Origin: Oscheius dolichura
Taxonomy: Eukaryota > Nematoda > Chromadorea > Rhabditida > Rhabditidae
DNA length: 64,000 nt
Direction: 5' to 3'
Assembly (NCBI GenBank): GCA_932521035.1
Contig: OW051494.1
Coordinates: 4,388,001 to 4,452,000 of the forward strand
This document shows positions 46,701 to 58,712 of this stretch, piece after piece. Within the stretch, counting starts at the first letter, position 1. The number at the start of each line of letters is the position of its first letter. The translations under genes and the position numbers were made by a program. The notes beneath the pieces are model-generated. The model saw only the letters and a list, made by a program, of their open reading frames with translations, did not search any database and had not been told where the DNA came from.

Positions 46701-49700
46701 TTGACCTAACCCTCCTCCTTCCCCTTCTGATCGTATCGGCAGCGGGTGTGGTCGACGCCCTCCCGACGGTTTACAGCAACTTTTCCCTTAACTCTCTCGC
46801 ATCAAAAACCGCTATAACTGCCACCTTTTGATGGCCGGGCTCCTCCTCCTCGTTTCAACTGTTCCTTCTTTTTCGATACCAGTCCACCCGTCCTTTTTTG
46901 TCCTCCCTTTACCGGTTCCGTTTAAAAGGAGTAATCCCTAGGATGCCTCCCGTAGGTACACAGCCGCGATATTCGACCCAGTTCAGAGAAAAACTACAGA
47001 TATTCGTGAGTAATTATCAGGGTTGAATTGCTTTGAACCTCAAAAATTACAGGAAGACCATCCAGAAACAAGACAAGGCAAAAAACTTGAAGGTAATGTA
47101 AAGACCATAACTCCCTCCTACAAACTGGGAGAGGATAAACCCGTGAGTCACGCGGCCGGCCGAGGAGAGGACGAGCCTGTTCAGGTACACGACGTGAGGC
47201 TGGGCACGGCCGGCTACCTGCCCTCGGGCACGGGCGACTACAAGGTGTCGATGCGCCAGGAGGACTACAAGCAGACGGTCATCGACCCGCGGGTTCGGTC
47301 CAACGCCAACATGCCGCTGTCGTCGATGCGGCTGCCGGAGGCCAAGAGACAGCTGGCAGACGACTTCCCCTCCGAGCACTCGAAGAGGTCCCAGATCAAA
47401 TTGGAACCGCTCGAACAGAGGCGATTCAAGGTACGTCCGGTGGCAGGGGGCAGTCAACAAAGAGATCTTGTAGTACGGGATGCTGGTGTCCAAAAAATTG
47501 GTGAGGGGCATGTGAGTGTCGAGCATGGTTGTTCTTGTTGTTCTTGCATGTTTCTCGGGTTGCCTCAGTCCTCTAATTTCCTCTTCTGTTCAAACGAGTC
47601 GTTTCAGAGCGTTGAGCGCCGCCCCGTGTCGACTTCGAGCTACTTGACGGAGTCGGTGAATCGGCACCGCGATGCTGACAACAGTATCCTTCACCAGTAC
47701 CTCAAGGCGAAGGAGGGCGACGCCAGCAAGCCGTGGAACAAGCCGAATTGGCCAGGACCCAAGGTGAGGACAAATCTTATGGGGGTGAATAATTTATGGG
47801 CATACAACTTGGGGTCGGGGAACGGTGTCCAGTCTAGCAGCCGACCTTGCAAGTGGCAGCGCACTTCTGGGTGATGTCGGAGTAGCGGCTGTCTCCGCAG
47901 AATGGCTCGAAGACCTTGCAGTACTCGGTCTCTGGAAGGAGATCTTCTCCAAGGGAGGAGGGATAAGACTTACTGATGGTGTCCAGACAGGCAGCATCGG
48001 TCATGGACAGGAAGGCGAAGACGACGAGGAGGACGAGGACGATCTGGAAGACATGTATTAGAGGGCAGAGGAGAAGGGGGAGGAATACCTTGGAGAACAT
48101 GGTTGAAGGGTTGTTGTAACCCCAGCTGGGGAATCCTTTTTATAGATGGGAAGACAAAGGGCCAGATGAGCTAACAGGGACCGGGGAGGGGATCACGTTG
48201 ATGCAGCTGGCTGAATCACACTTCCGATGTGCTCAAAGTGCTGATTCATTACGATCAGAAATATGGTTTTTGATGCAAAAAAGGGAAGCCCCTCTCAAAT
48301 TAAAGGTTGGAAATGAAAGCAAATAAACCGAGCCGTTTTTCGGGGCCCGTAACTTATCAGGATGGATGAGAAGGGTAGCTGTCTCTGAACAATTCTTCGG
48401 GGGAGGTGGGGACAGATCCAGCGTAGCTTTCTTCTATTGTCCGAGAAGACGCATCTATTGTTGTTTAGCTGATCAAAACACTACTCGCCTGCTCTTTTTT
48501 TATCCAGCTGGCGATCCAAAACAACGCCACGGACTGTCACAGCGCTCATCGCTCATTAGCAACAATAGGCGCCTGCTCTCAAATATTTGTTGAACATATC
48601 CGCTCCGCTTATGGACTCGTCATCATAGCGAGAGAGAAAAAGAGGGGAAACTAATTAGAATGATATTTTGCAGAAAGATGCGGACGATGAGAAGATGCGC
48701 GAGCTGGAGACGATGAAGCAGAGACTGGAGACCATCCAGAAGGTAGGTGGCCGTGTTGTGTTGGTGTGTGTCGTGTGTCCCTCGCTTGTTCTGTCCTCTT
48801 ACCCCCTTGGGATTCTCTGACCCTTCGCCACCTCCCTGCTTCAACTCTCAGCAACCGACCGAGTAACGAGTGAGTCTTTCGGGAAGAGCGCTTTCTCATC
48901 CGCCGGGTTACAGAAGGCCAAGGCTTCGTCAATGCACAACATTCACCTGCTGAGTCCGGATGAGTTCGGCAAGACCATTGTGGTGAGTCGCTTGGCGATC
49001 TGCCCTCTCTCAATAAACGAATAGGTCGGCCAGCCGTCGCCCACCCTCCACGACATCGGGGCCTTGATAAAGATGAGGAAGGAGCGCTACTTGGAGCAGA
49101 CGAAGCACATGAAGAAGTCCCGGTCGGAGGACGTGCTGAGCCAGCTGCCACCGAAGGAGGTCGGTCCATCGATCGCTTACTCCAGTAGTCTTTCTGAAAC
49201 AGCGGCGTCTCGTTGTTTGCGGTGCATCTTGGCCGGTTTGCCACACTCACACCGCGAGCCTTGGCATCCTCCACCGAAATTCAAAGCGTCTTCCTTTTAC
49301 TTTTTCAACTTTTCGGGGGCCATCTCATGTTCCTTCTCTTCGCCATCAGCCAGAGGAATTTTCCTACTCATCCACCCCCGTAGAAAAACAAACATTTTTT
49401 TCGTTTTGGTTCGTTTCTAATCCTCTGCCGACGGAGGTTTACTGGGAGGAGAATGAGCAGTAATGACCGTAGTCCAATGGGCTTTTGCCTCGCTCCCCCC
49501 ATTTGATCATGGCGCTTGTTTCTGAAAAGTGTTGTCCTCCTCTCGACTTCTCGAGTGTTCGCATGCCCCGGGGCGAACATTTCTGACAGTCGGAAGGGGG
49601 AGGCTAAAGAGAGATCAATGTGGACAAACAGACATCGATCCGTTGCAGGACTGGTCGCACTCGGACTTGGCACATCGTCAGCTGCTCAAGGAATTCCATC

Positions 49701-52700
49701 TCAGTCAGTATACGGTAGGTCAGGGGTAAGAAGGGGAAGGGAATTGTCAGTACCCCGGCATGGCTGTTTGTCGGGCAGATTAGGCCGTGTGGAACGGTCC
49801 TCGAGTGGGCGGCCGCGTGCAGCTCGGGCTCCGCTCTTCCTCTTCTCCTCTCAGTCTCTTGTTTTACGTGTACTTCTCTACTCCCCCTGCTAATCACAAA
49901 TCACAATCAGCCATTGATCGACATCTCTCCTTTTCATCCGTTTCTTCGGGAGAGTCGCCACGAGCCCGTCTAATCCGTCCGCGTCCCTTATTTCCAAAAG
50001 ATCACCCTACTCACTTCCCTGTTTTTCAATCTTCCAATCCTCTCACTGTATAGAGTCGTTTCTGTCCCTAAAGCACTAACCGTCCCGGCAAAGTCAGTTC
50101 ATCTGTTCTTTTTCTAGCTCCACGTATTGTGCCCTGCCATTTTTAGGCTTAAAAATCCATCCCCTCACATCTCATCTCCTTATTTCACTGTCCTCCTCAT
50201 CGATCCCTAGACAGCGTTTGTAATTTTACCGAAAAAATAAGACGTTGCCCCCGGAGGATGGCACTCGAAGGGCTGCTCGTAGCGGCTGGCGGCAGAGCTC
50301 TGGATCGCCGTGTTGAGTACTTGGCGCCGTGTTTGCCCTCCTCCCCCTCAGCTCACTCGAACCGCCAACTTCGCACTGCTACAAATGCTAATTTATACTC
50401 ATTAACCAATTCTTGTTTATTTACCTATACACATATTACCTTTCTATCTTCTGGCTCTCCTCCAATTCTAGCTATTCCCGTAGTCGTGGGGGCAGGGGCC
50501 CTTGAGTTCTCCTGAGGATGATCTTCCGATTGTTACAGTAGTTTTTGAAGATGCCATTGACAAACAGAATCGATCCATTCGTACGAAAGACAAAGCCATC
50601 CTCCTCTATCGATCCTGCCCTTTTCCCTGTTTACTTGTTTGTCAACAACCTCCTCTCTCCTCTTCTATGTCCTTTTACAAGACGTCTCAAAGGGGGGATG
50701 GGCTAATGGAGCCGGCAGCCTCTTCGGAGTATCTGGCAGACGACGAGGAGCCGCCCTACTCCGTCCGTCGTCTTCGACAGGCCTACCTCGAGCGCGTCCG
50801 CGAGGCCAGTCGTCCCCGACGTGGCTTCGGCTTCCGGGCCACACCTTCTCTGCCTTACATTCCAGAAATCGAAGAAGGACAACGGGTACTGACAGTTATC
50901 ATTCCCCCTTTGGCCTGTACTCCTCCATTTGTATCCACTAAATTCAGGAAAGGAGAGCCAGCTGGTCGCAGGAGGTCAGGTCGGGTCCCTCGAAGCCGGA
51001 GGACGAGTCGCGAACGGCTCATCTGCCGGTCTCGGTGCCTGTCAAAGTCGACGACGATCGACGGAAGCCGCGGGGACCTGAAGAAGATTACCCGGAGAGG
51101 CTGATGAGCCCTCCACCGTCGAAAGAACCTCGATCAATATTGAAATCGGAGCGGAGTCAGCAGAAGTACGACTACCGGTACAGGTTGGTCAGTCTCGCGA
51201 ATTAAAACGGTCGGTTTCAGTAGTGAACACCAACTGCATCGACAACACTACGAAGAGTTCCGAGAAGTGCGAGAGAACGGAGGCAGACCCCCTGCCGAAC
51301 GGATCGAGCCACCTCAGCCACCACCGGCACCCTCTGGCAGTCAGCAGCATCAACACCCCCACCATCAACATCCTCAACATCAACACCCCCAGCACCAACA
51401 TCCGCAATATCAGTACCCTATAAAACCGTCGACTGCGCCCCCTCCACCGCCAACCCAACCAATGAGGCCGAGAAGCACGACGTTTCAAGATCTTCCCGAA
51501 GAGGAACGATACCGAATCATGCAGGAGAATCTGATGAGGCACCGTCAGCACAGGCCGACTACTCCGAAACAGCCGACCACCAGTTTCAATGGGCCTTTCT
51601 TCAAATTAGAGGAGGTCACTCCCGGGGCCAGTGGACAACACGGCCGGCCGCCGACGACGACAAATGGCAACGGCTACAGCCTGCAACAGATGAAGATCAT
51701 GAGTCAGTCGGAGATGGAGCTGGAGCAACACTACCCCAGAAATGTAATAATGTCTCCTTTATAAATGTGAACACGCTTTTCAGGAAGATCCTCATGTTGT
51801 TGTATGGCCGCCTCCAAATGACAAGAACCGTCCTCGTTCCCAGTCAGTCATGGCCAAGAGTATGATGGACCCGGAGAGGATCGAGGAACTGCGACGGCAA
51901 CAGGCCATGGAGAGGGAGGCCATCAAACGCCACGATGAGGAGAAGATGCGGTCAATGGCCAAACAGGTGGGACTCGGCAAGGATAATCCAGAGAATAAAT
52001 GCATTCAGATCCGAGCTATGCAGGTCCAACAGGAGCGGCTCTACGAACAACAACACGGGGTGACGTCTCCCGTCCCGATGATGCCGATGGGAGAGGATCA
52101 GACGGCCTACATGACCGACATGGAGGAGGAGGTCCCGGGACACATGGGGCAGCAGCCACACACGAGGGTCTTCGAGACGAGGCCGATCTCCTCGATGTCG
52201 GAGATGATGGACATGCCCACGTGGAAGAGGACCTACGTCGTGGAGAGGCCACAAGACGTGGCCAAGAACGAGATCATCACCAGCGGCGAACTCCTTCAAA
52301 GAGATCAGTATGAGGTGGATCTGTTAAAAAGGAGGGAGGCCTTTGTGGAGAAGCCAGACATGCCTCCCGACATACTCAGGACCGGCAAACGGTGGCAGCC
52401 GCCGCCGGACAAGCCATACGTGTGGCCATCACTCAGGAGACCGATCTCTGTCGAACCACATATCTCTTCCCCTATTGATTTTCCTCCAGGTTATTGCTCT
52501 TCTTTTGTAGGTATAATGGCTAGAGTTATAGGAGCTCCTGCAGACGACGACGAATACAAATGGGCACCGGTAGTAAATGACCCAGGATACAGACGAGAGA
52601 GGAAGAACTTCACCCCGACACACAGTCCTCCACAGTCGCCTCGACGGGGGTTGAGCACTCTAGACGAAGTTAACAAACGGCAAATAAAATACGTAGTCCA

Positions 52701-55700
52701 GGTGGGTAGTCCTCCTCCTTCTCCTTACAAAGAGGCAATTGTAGCCTTCACCTGATGGCAGCCACCGACCGAAACCCGCCTTCCGAAAGGAGAGGCATCC
52801 CCCGCACGGTGGCTTCTATCCACATGCTCCAAACGCCATTAAAATAGTCAAGAGGCGAGCGGCGTCCGTTCAAAATCTCAACTCTCCGAATATGGAACAC
52901 GAGGACGTGGAGATCATCGCCCAGAGGAACTACCACAGGGTCGATCCGACTTATCAGCCGCCGAGTCGGTCGGCCAGTGCAGTCGACCACCGGCTGAGGA
53001 GAGACAGCAGCCACCACAGCAGTCATCATGAACTGTCAGGTAGATTTCTTCCCTTGCCGAAACTAACCAGCAATTGTTAGGGCTAAACGAATGGGAGAAG
53101 ATCTACGAACTGCCGCCACACTCCTCAACTATCGTCGGGAAGGACGTCCCCCGGAATGTGGATGTCCGTCGGCGGCTGAACCAATTCGAGGGATCCATCC
53201 AGAACTTGGCCGAGAGGAAGCAACTCGTCCGGGCGTCGTCCGTCGAGTCGAGTGTAAGTTTTGCTTCGCTGATCAGAAGGACTCGTGTGGTGTGGCTTTG
53301 CATCTCCTCGTTGTTATTTCAGTCTAACTCCCAGCCATTCCCCCCGCCTGACTACGACCTCACCCTGCCAACGCAGAGGACCGACCGCCAGCCGGACCGC
53401 CAGGTTTAACCCTCCGCTTACTGTAGTTCTCACAACGGGGACTTTAGGTCTCGAGACGAAATTCCGTCGCCTCGGCCCATCAGGATGCTCCTCGAAGGGA
53501 ACGGCGCCACTCGCGGTCCCACTCCCGCGCCCCTTCTTCGATTCTGTTGTCCCCGACCCCGAGAGGAGACACCCCGGGAGCGCAGAGAGCCCGAGCTCAC
53601 ATCAACCGTAGTACCGCTCCTAGTCCGACACCGCCCTCATATGATAGGGCACGTGCCTACCAGCCACCCGCATTACCCCCCGGCTATAGGGTACGTGCTG
53701 CCGTGCCTCCCCCAGCAAACATAACCATTTTAGTTGGCGGACCCTACTCCGGACATGAGGGCCGTCTCGCCTCAACCCGGCCACACTAAGCGTATGGTCC
53801 GGACGGTGCAGGACTCGGCCCGCCGTGTAGCGCCGACCCCTCAGACCTCGCGTGCCCCCTCTCGCTCGACGAGCGTCCGCGACCTCCGTCTGAGCCCAAA
53901 CCCTCGATTCCTCTAGAAGTGCCTCCCCCCTCGACTAGTCTAGGAGTGTTCTAATTATTGAAAACCAGTGCCCCTAATTATTATTGATTCAACATGCTTG
54001 CTTGCTTCTCCCCTCTTCTTCTGCTCAACTCTCCGCTTCCGCTCGACCCAGGTAATTTCAACCGTTTCAATCCGATCAATTTCAGCCGAAGGGTCAGAGA
54101 TCCCCTCCCTGTCCCATCCGTGTTGTGTCTGTCTGTCCCTGTCCCTTGTCTCCCCCTCCAAGTCCTTGTCAATAAAACATTCAATTTCAGGCTGCCCGCG
54201 AACCGCCCAAGGTAAGGTTCCGCCCACTAATCGAGTAGTTTTTCGGCTTTTCTAAATTTAGTTCTTCTTTTTTTCGAGTAGATCGAGTGATTTTTCGCCC
54301 TAACCGGCCAGTGATGTCCCTTTTGTCGTTATGCCTTCCAAAATCCGACATCACTGTGCCCCGCATTTCCCCATTTTGCTAAAATCATTGCTTCCTCGCG
54401 CAGACGGACGACCTGGACAAGCTCGGTCGCCGGACGGCCGAACTCGAGGAACGCTCCCGCGCCCACCGCTCCAACTACAAACTCATCGACAGCGAAATCC
54501 ACAAAACTGCCCCGCCTCCAGTGCCCGCCGGACTCAAGGTTACCCGAACAGAGACCAACGGACCTAGGGAGTTCAGGAACAAGTACACGAACTGCTCGAG
54601 TCCCGCGCCTCCCTGAACACAGTCGAACGCGACCACGACCGCTCCGGATACGCTACGGTAACGCTTTCTGCGCCCTCTTTCCTTCCCTTGACTAACTTGG
54701 AGTGAGGTGACCGAGCAGTCTTCTGCCCGGCAGCCCATAACGAGTGCCGTGCCCTGCCAACCCTAACTGCCTCCTTTTAGGATGTCTCCACGGCCACCTG
54801 GCAGTTCAGTACGCATTCCTTCTCGCCCCGGTCCGTCGTCTCCATGAATGGCGCCCGCGAGGATATTCTTAAAGTAGGCACCGTAACCTTCTCTCTGGCT
54901 TGGTTAATCCCTCTCTCTATTTTTCCCTTTTCCTAGTTTTTGAGTTAGTAGAATAACATGTGTGCTGCTTCCAACCCTAACATCTGCTTTAGAGCCGAGT
55001 CCCCGCTGATCTGGAGAGCGTCACCTCGTCGGCTCGTACGGCCCCGGCCGCCTTCGACATCCGCGTCGTCACCAACGGCTCCTCCTTGGTTCTGCTTTGC
55101 TTTCTTTACCCCTTACCATGCCACTTTGAGAGTAACTCGTGTATTTAGGATGACAAGCCACGCTCTATCATGAAACGAAGGGAGCTGGAAAGTCGGGAAC
55201 AGATGATGTACCCCTCCAACCAGCAACTCGTCGAGCACAAGAGCTACCATCGCAGTCAGAGCAATGTCGCCAAGGTTCGTCTTCTGTCTGCCGATAGACT
55301 TTTAAACTTTAGCCGACTGTGACTGAGACTGTCCAGCGTTTCGAGGAGACTCGCCGTACCGAGGAGGTCGAAAGACGTGTTCAGAGGAAAGAGCGCCGTG
55401 AGCGTCGTAGTCGCCACCACTCGTCGTCCCGCCACAATAATCAGTGGGGTCAGGACGCCTACCTCCAAGGTATCGGTTGACGGTCTTCTCTTTGTCGCAT
55501 GCCGGTCTCGTCCGTCTTCACGTCCTTGTCCGTTTCCAGAACAGCGTCGAGTGGCCAGTTTGCCCCGTCAGATTGTCTATCAGCACGCCAACCGAGCCAT
55601 GACCGCCGACGAGATGGACCAGGTCGTCAAAGAGGCCTACGAGGCTGCTGACGATGCTCGCCGACACGGCACACGTACGCTAACTTCTTGTTTTGTTTTC

Positions 55701-56626
55701 CCCCGTCTTTTTTGGTTAACGCACATTGGTGGTGGGGTGTATTCATTTTATTCATAGGGCAGTTTAAACGAAAGGTTTAGGCGTGCGCAGTAATTCTCTC
55801 TCGAGAGGACTCCCCTCGACCCAGGAGAGCTACTACCGGCAGACGACCACCAAGCGAGACAGAGACGTTGCCGGATCGGTAGGCCGCCTCTCTCGCGCCC
55901 GCTTATCTTCCTTTTCAGCGTCATGAAGACGAGGCGTTTGGAGGTCGCGGCCTTGCTCATGCTCGCTATGGCAGTCTCTCGGATTCGCTTCGTCGCGGAG
56001 AGCTCAAGTACATTCCCAATGGAGAAGTTCGCGAGAGCGGACACTTCGGCAACGGGCGCAGTATGCACAAGAGCTATTCGACTCGGGACGTCTTCAATGG
56101 GGACAACTACGACCGTCGCAGTGTCTCCTCCCAGCGTCGCGGCAGCCAACAGCAGCAACAGCCGTCTCCGTTCGTGGAGTTCCCTCCAACCTTGCCTAGA
56201 CGAGGAGAGAGGGACAACTACCGTCCGATCAGCAAGTCGCGAAGCTACGCCGACTGGGATGATGCCGGTCGCGCTGGCTTTGGAGGACAGGTCCGCCGTT
56301 ACGACGACGACATGACCCGTCTGGAGGCCGAGTTCCGCGACTCTCTTCTGATGCCAATGCCCCGGGGAAACATGTCAGTTTAGTCATTTTTACGGGATAA
56401 CGAGAGTCTCAGGAATGAACGTGATCATCGTACGGAGCAACTTCCCGGCGGCTACGAGACCTTCGACAAGAACAAGAAGGCCAACAGCGGACGACGTCTC
56501 GGACGAGAAGGACAGCCTGTCGACTATCAGTGAGTGCCTCCTCCTCCTCTCTATAATAGCCTCTTCAGTGAGTCCAGCCAAGAGTACAACTACAAGCGGG
56601 AGCAGGAGTTAGATCGCAGACGTTGA
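43789..56626 (+). CDS. Large cytoskeletal/muscle scaffold protein, possibly Zasp-like
   Basis: A long split gene. The first exon (43789-43822) reads MAATPQKTTDI and splices in frame to 45829, a Pro-rich exon (EPPSVSVFVRPL ... TETSIKRWSTPQ). Recognisable exons further on include 46942 (MPPVGTQPRYSTQFREKLQIF, a possible second start), 47054-47763, 49024-49160 (TLHDIGALIKMRKERYLEQ), 50670-50886 (another possible start), 51267-51744 with a His/Gln/Pro repeat, 51850-52490 (WKRTYVVERPQDVAKNEIIT; LLKRREAFVEKPDMPPDILR), 52540-52700 (WAPVVNDPGYRRERKNFTPT), 52770-53030 (FYPHAPNAIKIVKRR), 53090-53250 (GLNEWEKIYELPPHSSTI) and 55370-56626, ending EYNYKREQELDRRR. No PDZ or LIM domain is seen. The motifs feel like arthropod and nematode Z-disc scaffolds but I am not certain of the family. 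One or two separate genes are possible. Confidence 0.5.
47764..48674. other. Intron of the scaffold gene holding a nested gene
   Basis: The + strand exon ending NWPGPK at 47763 and the exon starting KDADDEKMRELE near 48675 flank about 900 nt. A complete ShK-peptide gene lies inside it on the opposite strand (47834-48100). Confidence 0.6.
47834..48100 (-). CDS. Secreted ShK-domain peptide, nested in an intron
   Basis: Three exons, 48089-48100 (only 12 nt: MFSK), 47974-48043 and 47834-47931, total 180 nt (59 aa). A signal peptide is followed directly by one ShK domain with six cysteines at residues 23, 32, 39, 51, 55 and 59, in the order and spacing of the family (CxDTI at the start, C-x3-C-x3-C at the end). 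A basic-aromatic pair (Arg43-Tyr44) stands where ion-channel-binding ShK peptides have Lys-Tyr. In nematodes ShK domains are common in secreted proteins and are not necessarily toxins. There is no propeptide and no other domain. The gene lies antisense in an intron of the scaffold gene. Confidence 0.85.
   Translation of the reverse strand: MFSKVFLPLLLCPLIHVFQIVLVLLVVFAFLSMTDAACLDTISKSYPSSLGEDLLPETEYCKVFEPFCGDSRYSDITQKCAATCKVGC
51340..51425 (+). repeat. Tandem CATCAACACCCC-type repeat
   Basis: Imperfect repeats of 12-15 nt, variants of CATCAACACCCCCA, inside an exon; they encode a run of His-Gln-His-Pro in the scaffold protein. Confidence 0.8.
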
Positions 56627-57016
56627 GCCCCTTTTCAACCCGTGCCCCCCACCCCCATCACTGCCCCAGATATTCAGTTCAGTTCCTGTGAGTGCCACTT
56701 TTCATTGCGTGCTAAACTCGTCATTGTCTACGTTCCGTGTCTTTTTCCTTCAAAATTGCTCACCACTCCTCTACTTTTCCCCCCAGATAACCGCCCCCTC
56801 GCCCAAGTAGACGCTGCCTGTAGTGACCACTAGAATGTGATACAAAAAGATACAAAAACAGATTTGTGGGAGCTACTTCATTCTGTATTGCTCACTTTTT
56901 CTATTATCAATTATAAAGATTTGTATATTCATACCTCCTTTTGATTAGGGTATTGTATTGTGGTCGAGGAAAGAACTCGGAATATTTAATGGGAAAGTAT
57001 GTACAGATATGGACAG
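56627..57016. other. Convergent intergenic region between scaffold and DB-module gene
   Basis: 390 nt between two stop codons on opposite strands with no exon seen; it should hold both 3' UTRs. Confidence 0.5.
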
Positions 57017-58068
57017 TCAGAGACGGCTGAACTGCTTCTCGGCCAAGTGTTTGACCTCGTTGTAGAAGCACCGCTTCATGTTCTCGAATCGGTCGTAGCA
57101 CGGCACGTAGCTGTAGTCCAACTTGGTCACTCTAAACAAAGCCTTCCTTTTTCACTATTCAATAGTCTACCTATCCGGTCGCTGGTCACAGAAAGTGAGA
57201 CACTTGGCCCCGGCGAGAGTGGTGCCCACCCCGTTCCGACTGCAGCAGGCCGTGTGGTCTCGTCCCTGTGCCGCACAGAACTGCATATCGGAGGCCGCCT
57301 CCAGAGGGCATCCGTCCGATTTGAAATACATGGCTTGTAACTGCAAAACACTCTTGTTACTCTCACAGGGCAATGATTCAGCAAGGGGGCCAATTGTCTG
57401 GATACCGTGTCGGGAGGACCGGATGGCGCGCCCGAGGCAAAGACCATGATATATGGAAGTAGAGGATAACTACCGGAACCCACCGCGTCTTTCGTGTACG
57501 TGTTGAAATGGCATTTGTTGAGACACGCGTCCGGGAGGCCACGCTGCTCACAGCAATGCCGGAAGATGTAGTTCGGGTTCTAAACAGCCGTCCTCCTCCT
57601 GTCCCAGACGTCGTCTCACCGTCAAATGGAGTATGGTGCTGTTGTCGAGGGCGGCAGGTCGCTCCACGTGTTCCTGTCTTATTCCTCCTCCGGCTCCTCG
57701 TCTCATCCCGAAGATATTGTTGGCTGCGGCCGGGACTTCCCTGGCTTCAGGAGTCTCCTTCGACGTGATCGCTTGTTGGTTGCCAATTATCAGCCCATCC
57801 TGGAGAGAGAATAAAAGACAAGGAGGCAATACTTACGACTTTTTGAGTAAGCGCCGATCTCGCTCTTGTTCTTGAGCACCCATACTGACCACATCAAAAA
57901 AAGAAGGCAATAGTTACGAGAAAAAAAAACTTACGAATATCCGGGCTGACAGGAGGACTGTACACAGGGAGACGGAGGAGCCCCACAGTACCCAGTACCA
58001 CAGACACCGGAACTGAGACAAGCGGTGGAGAGAGCCGGGAGAAGCAAAAGGAGAAGAGACGAAGCCAT
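57017..58068 (-). CDS. Secreted DB-module protein 1
   Basis: Exons 57935-58068, 57837-57894, 57620-57799, 57484-57579, 57171-57340 and 57017-57131 total 753 nt (250 aa). A Leu-rich signal peptide (MASSLLLLLLPALSTA) is followed by a short Cys-rich part (CGTGYCGAPPSPCVQSSCQPG). The DB module, a nematode extracellular domain of unknown function, has FRHCCEQRGLPDACLNKC, then MQFCAAQGRDHTACCSRNGV, CLTFCDQRP, and VPCYDRFENMKRCFYNEV at the end. To keep the frame, the second exon must start at 57894, so the preceding intron ends TG where AG is expected. With it, the sequence CGQYGCSR aligns with CGKYGCAR in the neighbouring paralogue. Introns are 37-40 nt except one of 143 nt. Confidence 0.88.
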
Positions 58069-58712
58069 CTAGAGTGCAGAAACGAGGATGGCAGGTGCGA
58101 GGCATCCGCCCGATCGACCATTATATACGGCAGTTATGGGGAACCGGACAGCTTCTCTCCCTCTCTATAGGAGCATGGATGTTGCTTAAAGTTGGCACGA
58201 GTGGCCACCGCAAGGACGGAAGGAAGAGGAGGAGAAAGCTGGAAGAAAACCAGAAGATTTTTTAGCGGAGAATTGGGAAAGTAGGCGATCTGTGTTTGAG
58301 AAGCTACTGGTTCGGGAAGAAAAGGGAAGACACTTCCGAAGAGGGGGAAGGGGTGTTCCCTTTTGTGGAGTTGTGGGCTTATCCAAAAAATATTATGGGT
58401 TATCCAGGGAATTCTAGAAGATCTCAGATGGCCATCTTCAATGACTGACTTCTTACAGTACAAAGAAGACGGCGAAAGAGACGAGAGCAAGAGAAGTGTT
58501 TTCACCTTTTCGCCGAATTTTCCTGACCAACACACCACGCTTCGCTTTATCTGACCCACCATTCCAAAAACGATCCGTTTATTTACTCGATTCATACGCG
58601 ATGCATATAATTTCCGGCCGTTCAAAGATTGAAACGAGACTGTTTTGGGGGCGGATCGTTTGTGACCAGTCCCCACTTATTTGTATAAACAATCCGAGCC
58701 TCTTCCTCCATA
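58069..58712. promoter_or_regulatory. Bidirectional region between the two DB-module genes
   Basis: 644 nt between head-to-head start codons of paralogous genes; promoters for both probably lie here. No exon seen. Confidence 0.5.

Noticed and set aside
57548-57829. 93-aa - strand frame ending LEPELHLPALL in the DB gene
   Set aside because: It reads through a 40-nt intron (57580-57619); splicing gives the conserved DB-module frame instead.
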